Assembly: GCA_900556055.1 (NCBI GenBank) | Contig: USNJ01000134.1 | Span: 1-5,675, forward strand | Reading direction: 5' to 3' | Length of the DNA stretch: 5,675 bases | DNA from: an uncultured Ruminococcus sp. | GTDB taxonomy: Bacteria; Bacillota; Clostridia; Oscillospirales; Ruminococcaceae | In this document: positions 5,517 to 5,675 of the stretch, piece by piece | How the letters are laid out: every line of letters starts with the position of its first letter | Numbering within the stretch: the first letter of the stretch is position 1 | The notes under the pieces: model-generated | Seen by the model: the letters and a program-made list of their open reading frames with translations, nothing else | What the model was told of the DNA's origin: nothing | Databases searched by the model: none | Position numbers and translations under genes: made by a program

Positions 5517-5675
5517 TTATTTTTTCGGCAGCCATTCCTTCAGAACAGCGATAAGTCTGGCTATATCGAGCGGTTTTGCGATATGTTCGTTCATGCCTGC
5601 ATTATGTGCCTTTTTTACATCCTCGGCAAATGCATCGGCAGTCATGGCGATTATCGGAACGCTCTTTGCGTCGGG
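5517..5675 (-). CDS. Response-regulator receiver domain, C-terminal end (probably hybrid histidine kinase; 5' part outside window)
   Basis: The frame enters at the right edge and runs 52 codons to TAA at 5517-5519, with an in-phase TGA straight after. Seen: VPIIAMTADAF near visible residues 6-16, which is beta-4 of a receiver domain with its conserved Thr in a M-T-A context; AGMNEHIAKPLD near 26-37, with the conserved Lys-Pro of beta-5; then a last amphipathic helix (ARLIAVLKEWLPKK). Known: receiver domains take phosphate from a histidine kinase on an Asp that would lie before this fragment. The 'AFAEDV..A..AGMN.H.AKP' wording is characteristic of receiver domains at the C-terminus of hybrid sensor kinases, and no output domain follows here. 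A stand-alone single-domain regulator cannot be excluded. No functional link to coaX is visible; a terminator separates them. Confidence 0.85.
   Translation of the reverse strand, partial: PDAKSVPIIAMTADAFAEDVKKAHNAGMNEHIAKPLDIARLIAVLKEWLPKK

Overview
The window looks like a chromosomal segment from an anaerobic low-to-mid GC Firmicute of the Clostridia, most plausibly a Ruminococcus or another Oscillospiraceae relative. The reasons are ferredoxin-dependent 2-oxoacid oxidoreductase genes, strong AAGGAGG-type ribosome binding sites, an ECF-type vitamin transporter S component, and the tail of a receiver domain typical of hybrid histidine kinases in gut and rumen clostridia. The genus is an inference from gene content and style. 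There are no RNA genes, insertion sequences or CRISPR arrays.

Left part (1-2650, + strand): a tight operon. It enters at the left edge with the C-terminal 136 residues of a PorA-type 2-oxoacid:ferredoxin oxidoreductase alpha subunit. The complete PorB-type beta subunit (408-1301) overlaps it by an ATGA junction, and a PaaK-type phenylacetate-CoA ligase family protein (1319-2650) follows 17 bases later. Middle (2634-3922, + strand): a near-consensus sigma-A promoter lies across the end of the ligase gene. It is followed at once by a GC-rich hairpin with a U-rich tail and then by a class I/II aminotransferase of the kynurenine / glutamine-phenylpyruvate type, whose start is best placed at 2720. 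A perfect 13-bp bidirectional terminator (3882-3917) closes the + strand genes.

Right part (3939-5391, - strand): coaX (type III pantothenate kinase) reads leftward from a clear promoter with 17-bp spacing (5427-5455). A downstream ECF S component, probably for pantothenate, follows after a 67-base gap. Together they form a likely coenzyme A salvage unit. Upstream of that promoter, a terminator hairpin (5472-5514) ends another - strand gene. Only its last 52 codons are present (5517-5675); they encode the end of a response-regulator receiver domain.

How the genes may work together: oxoacid:ferredoxin oxidoreductase, aryl-acid CoA ligase and an aromatic-type aminotransferase side by side are the three activities needed to turn phenylacetate (or a related aryl or branched acid) into an amino acid. 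The route is CoA activation, reductive carboxylation with reduced ferredoxin, and transamination. Rumen cellulolytic bacteria are known to make amino acids from such acids. The CoA-supplying pantothenate unit next door fits but is not specific. CoaX carries Asn and Leu at two usually conserved active-site-loop positions.
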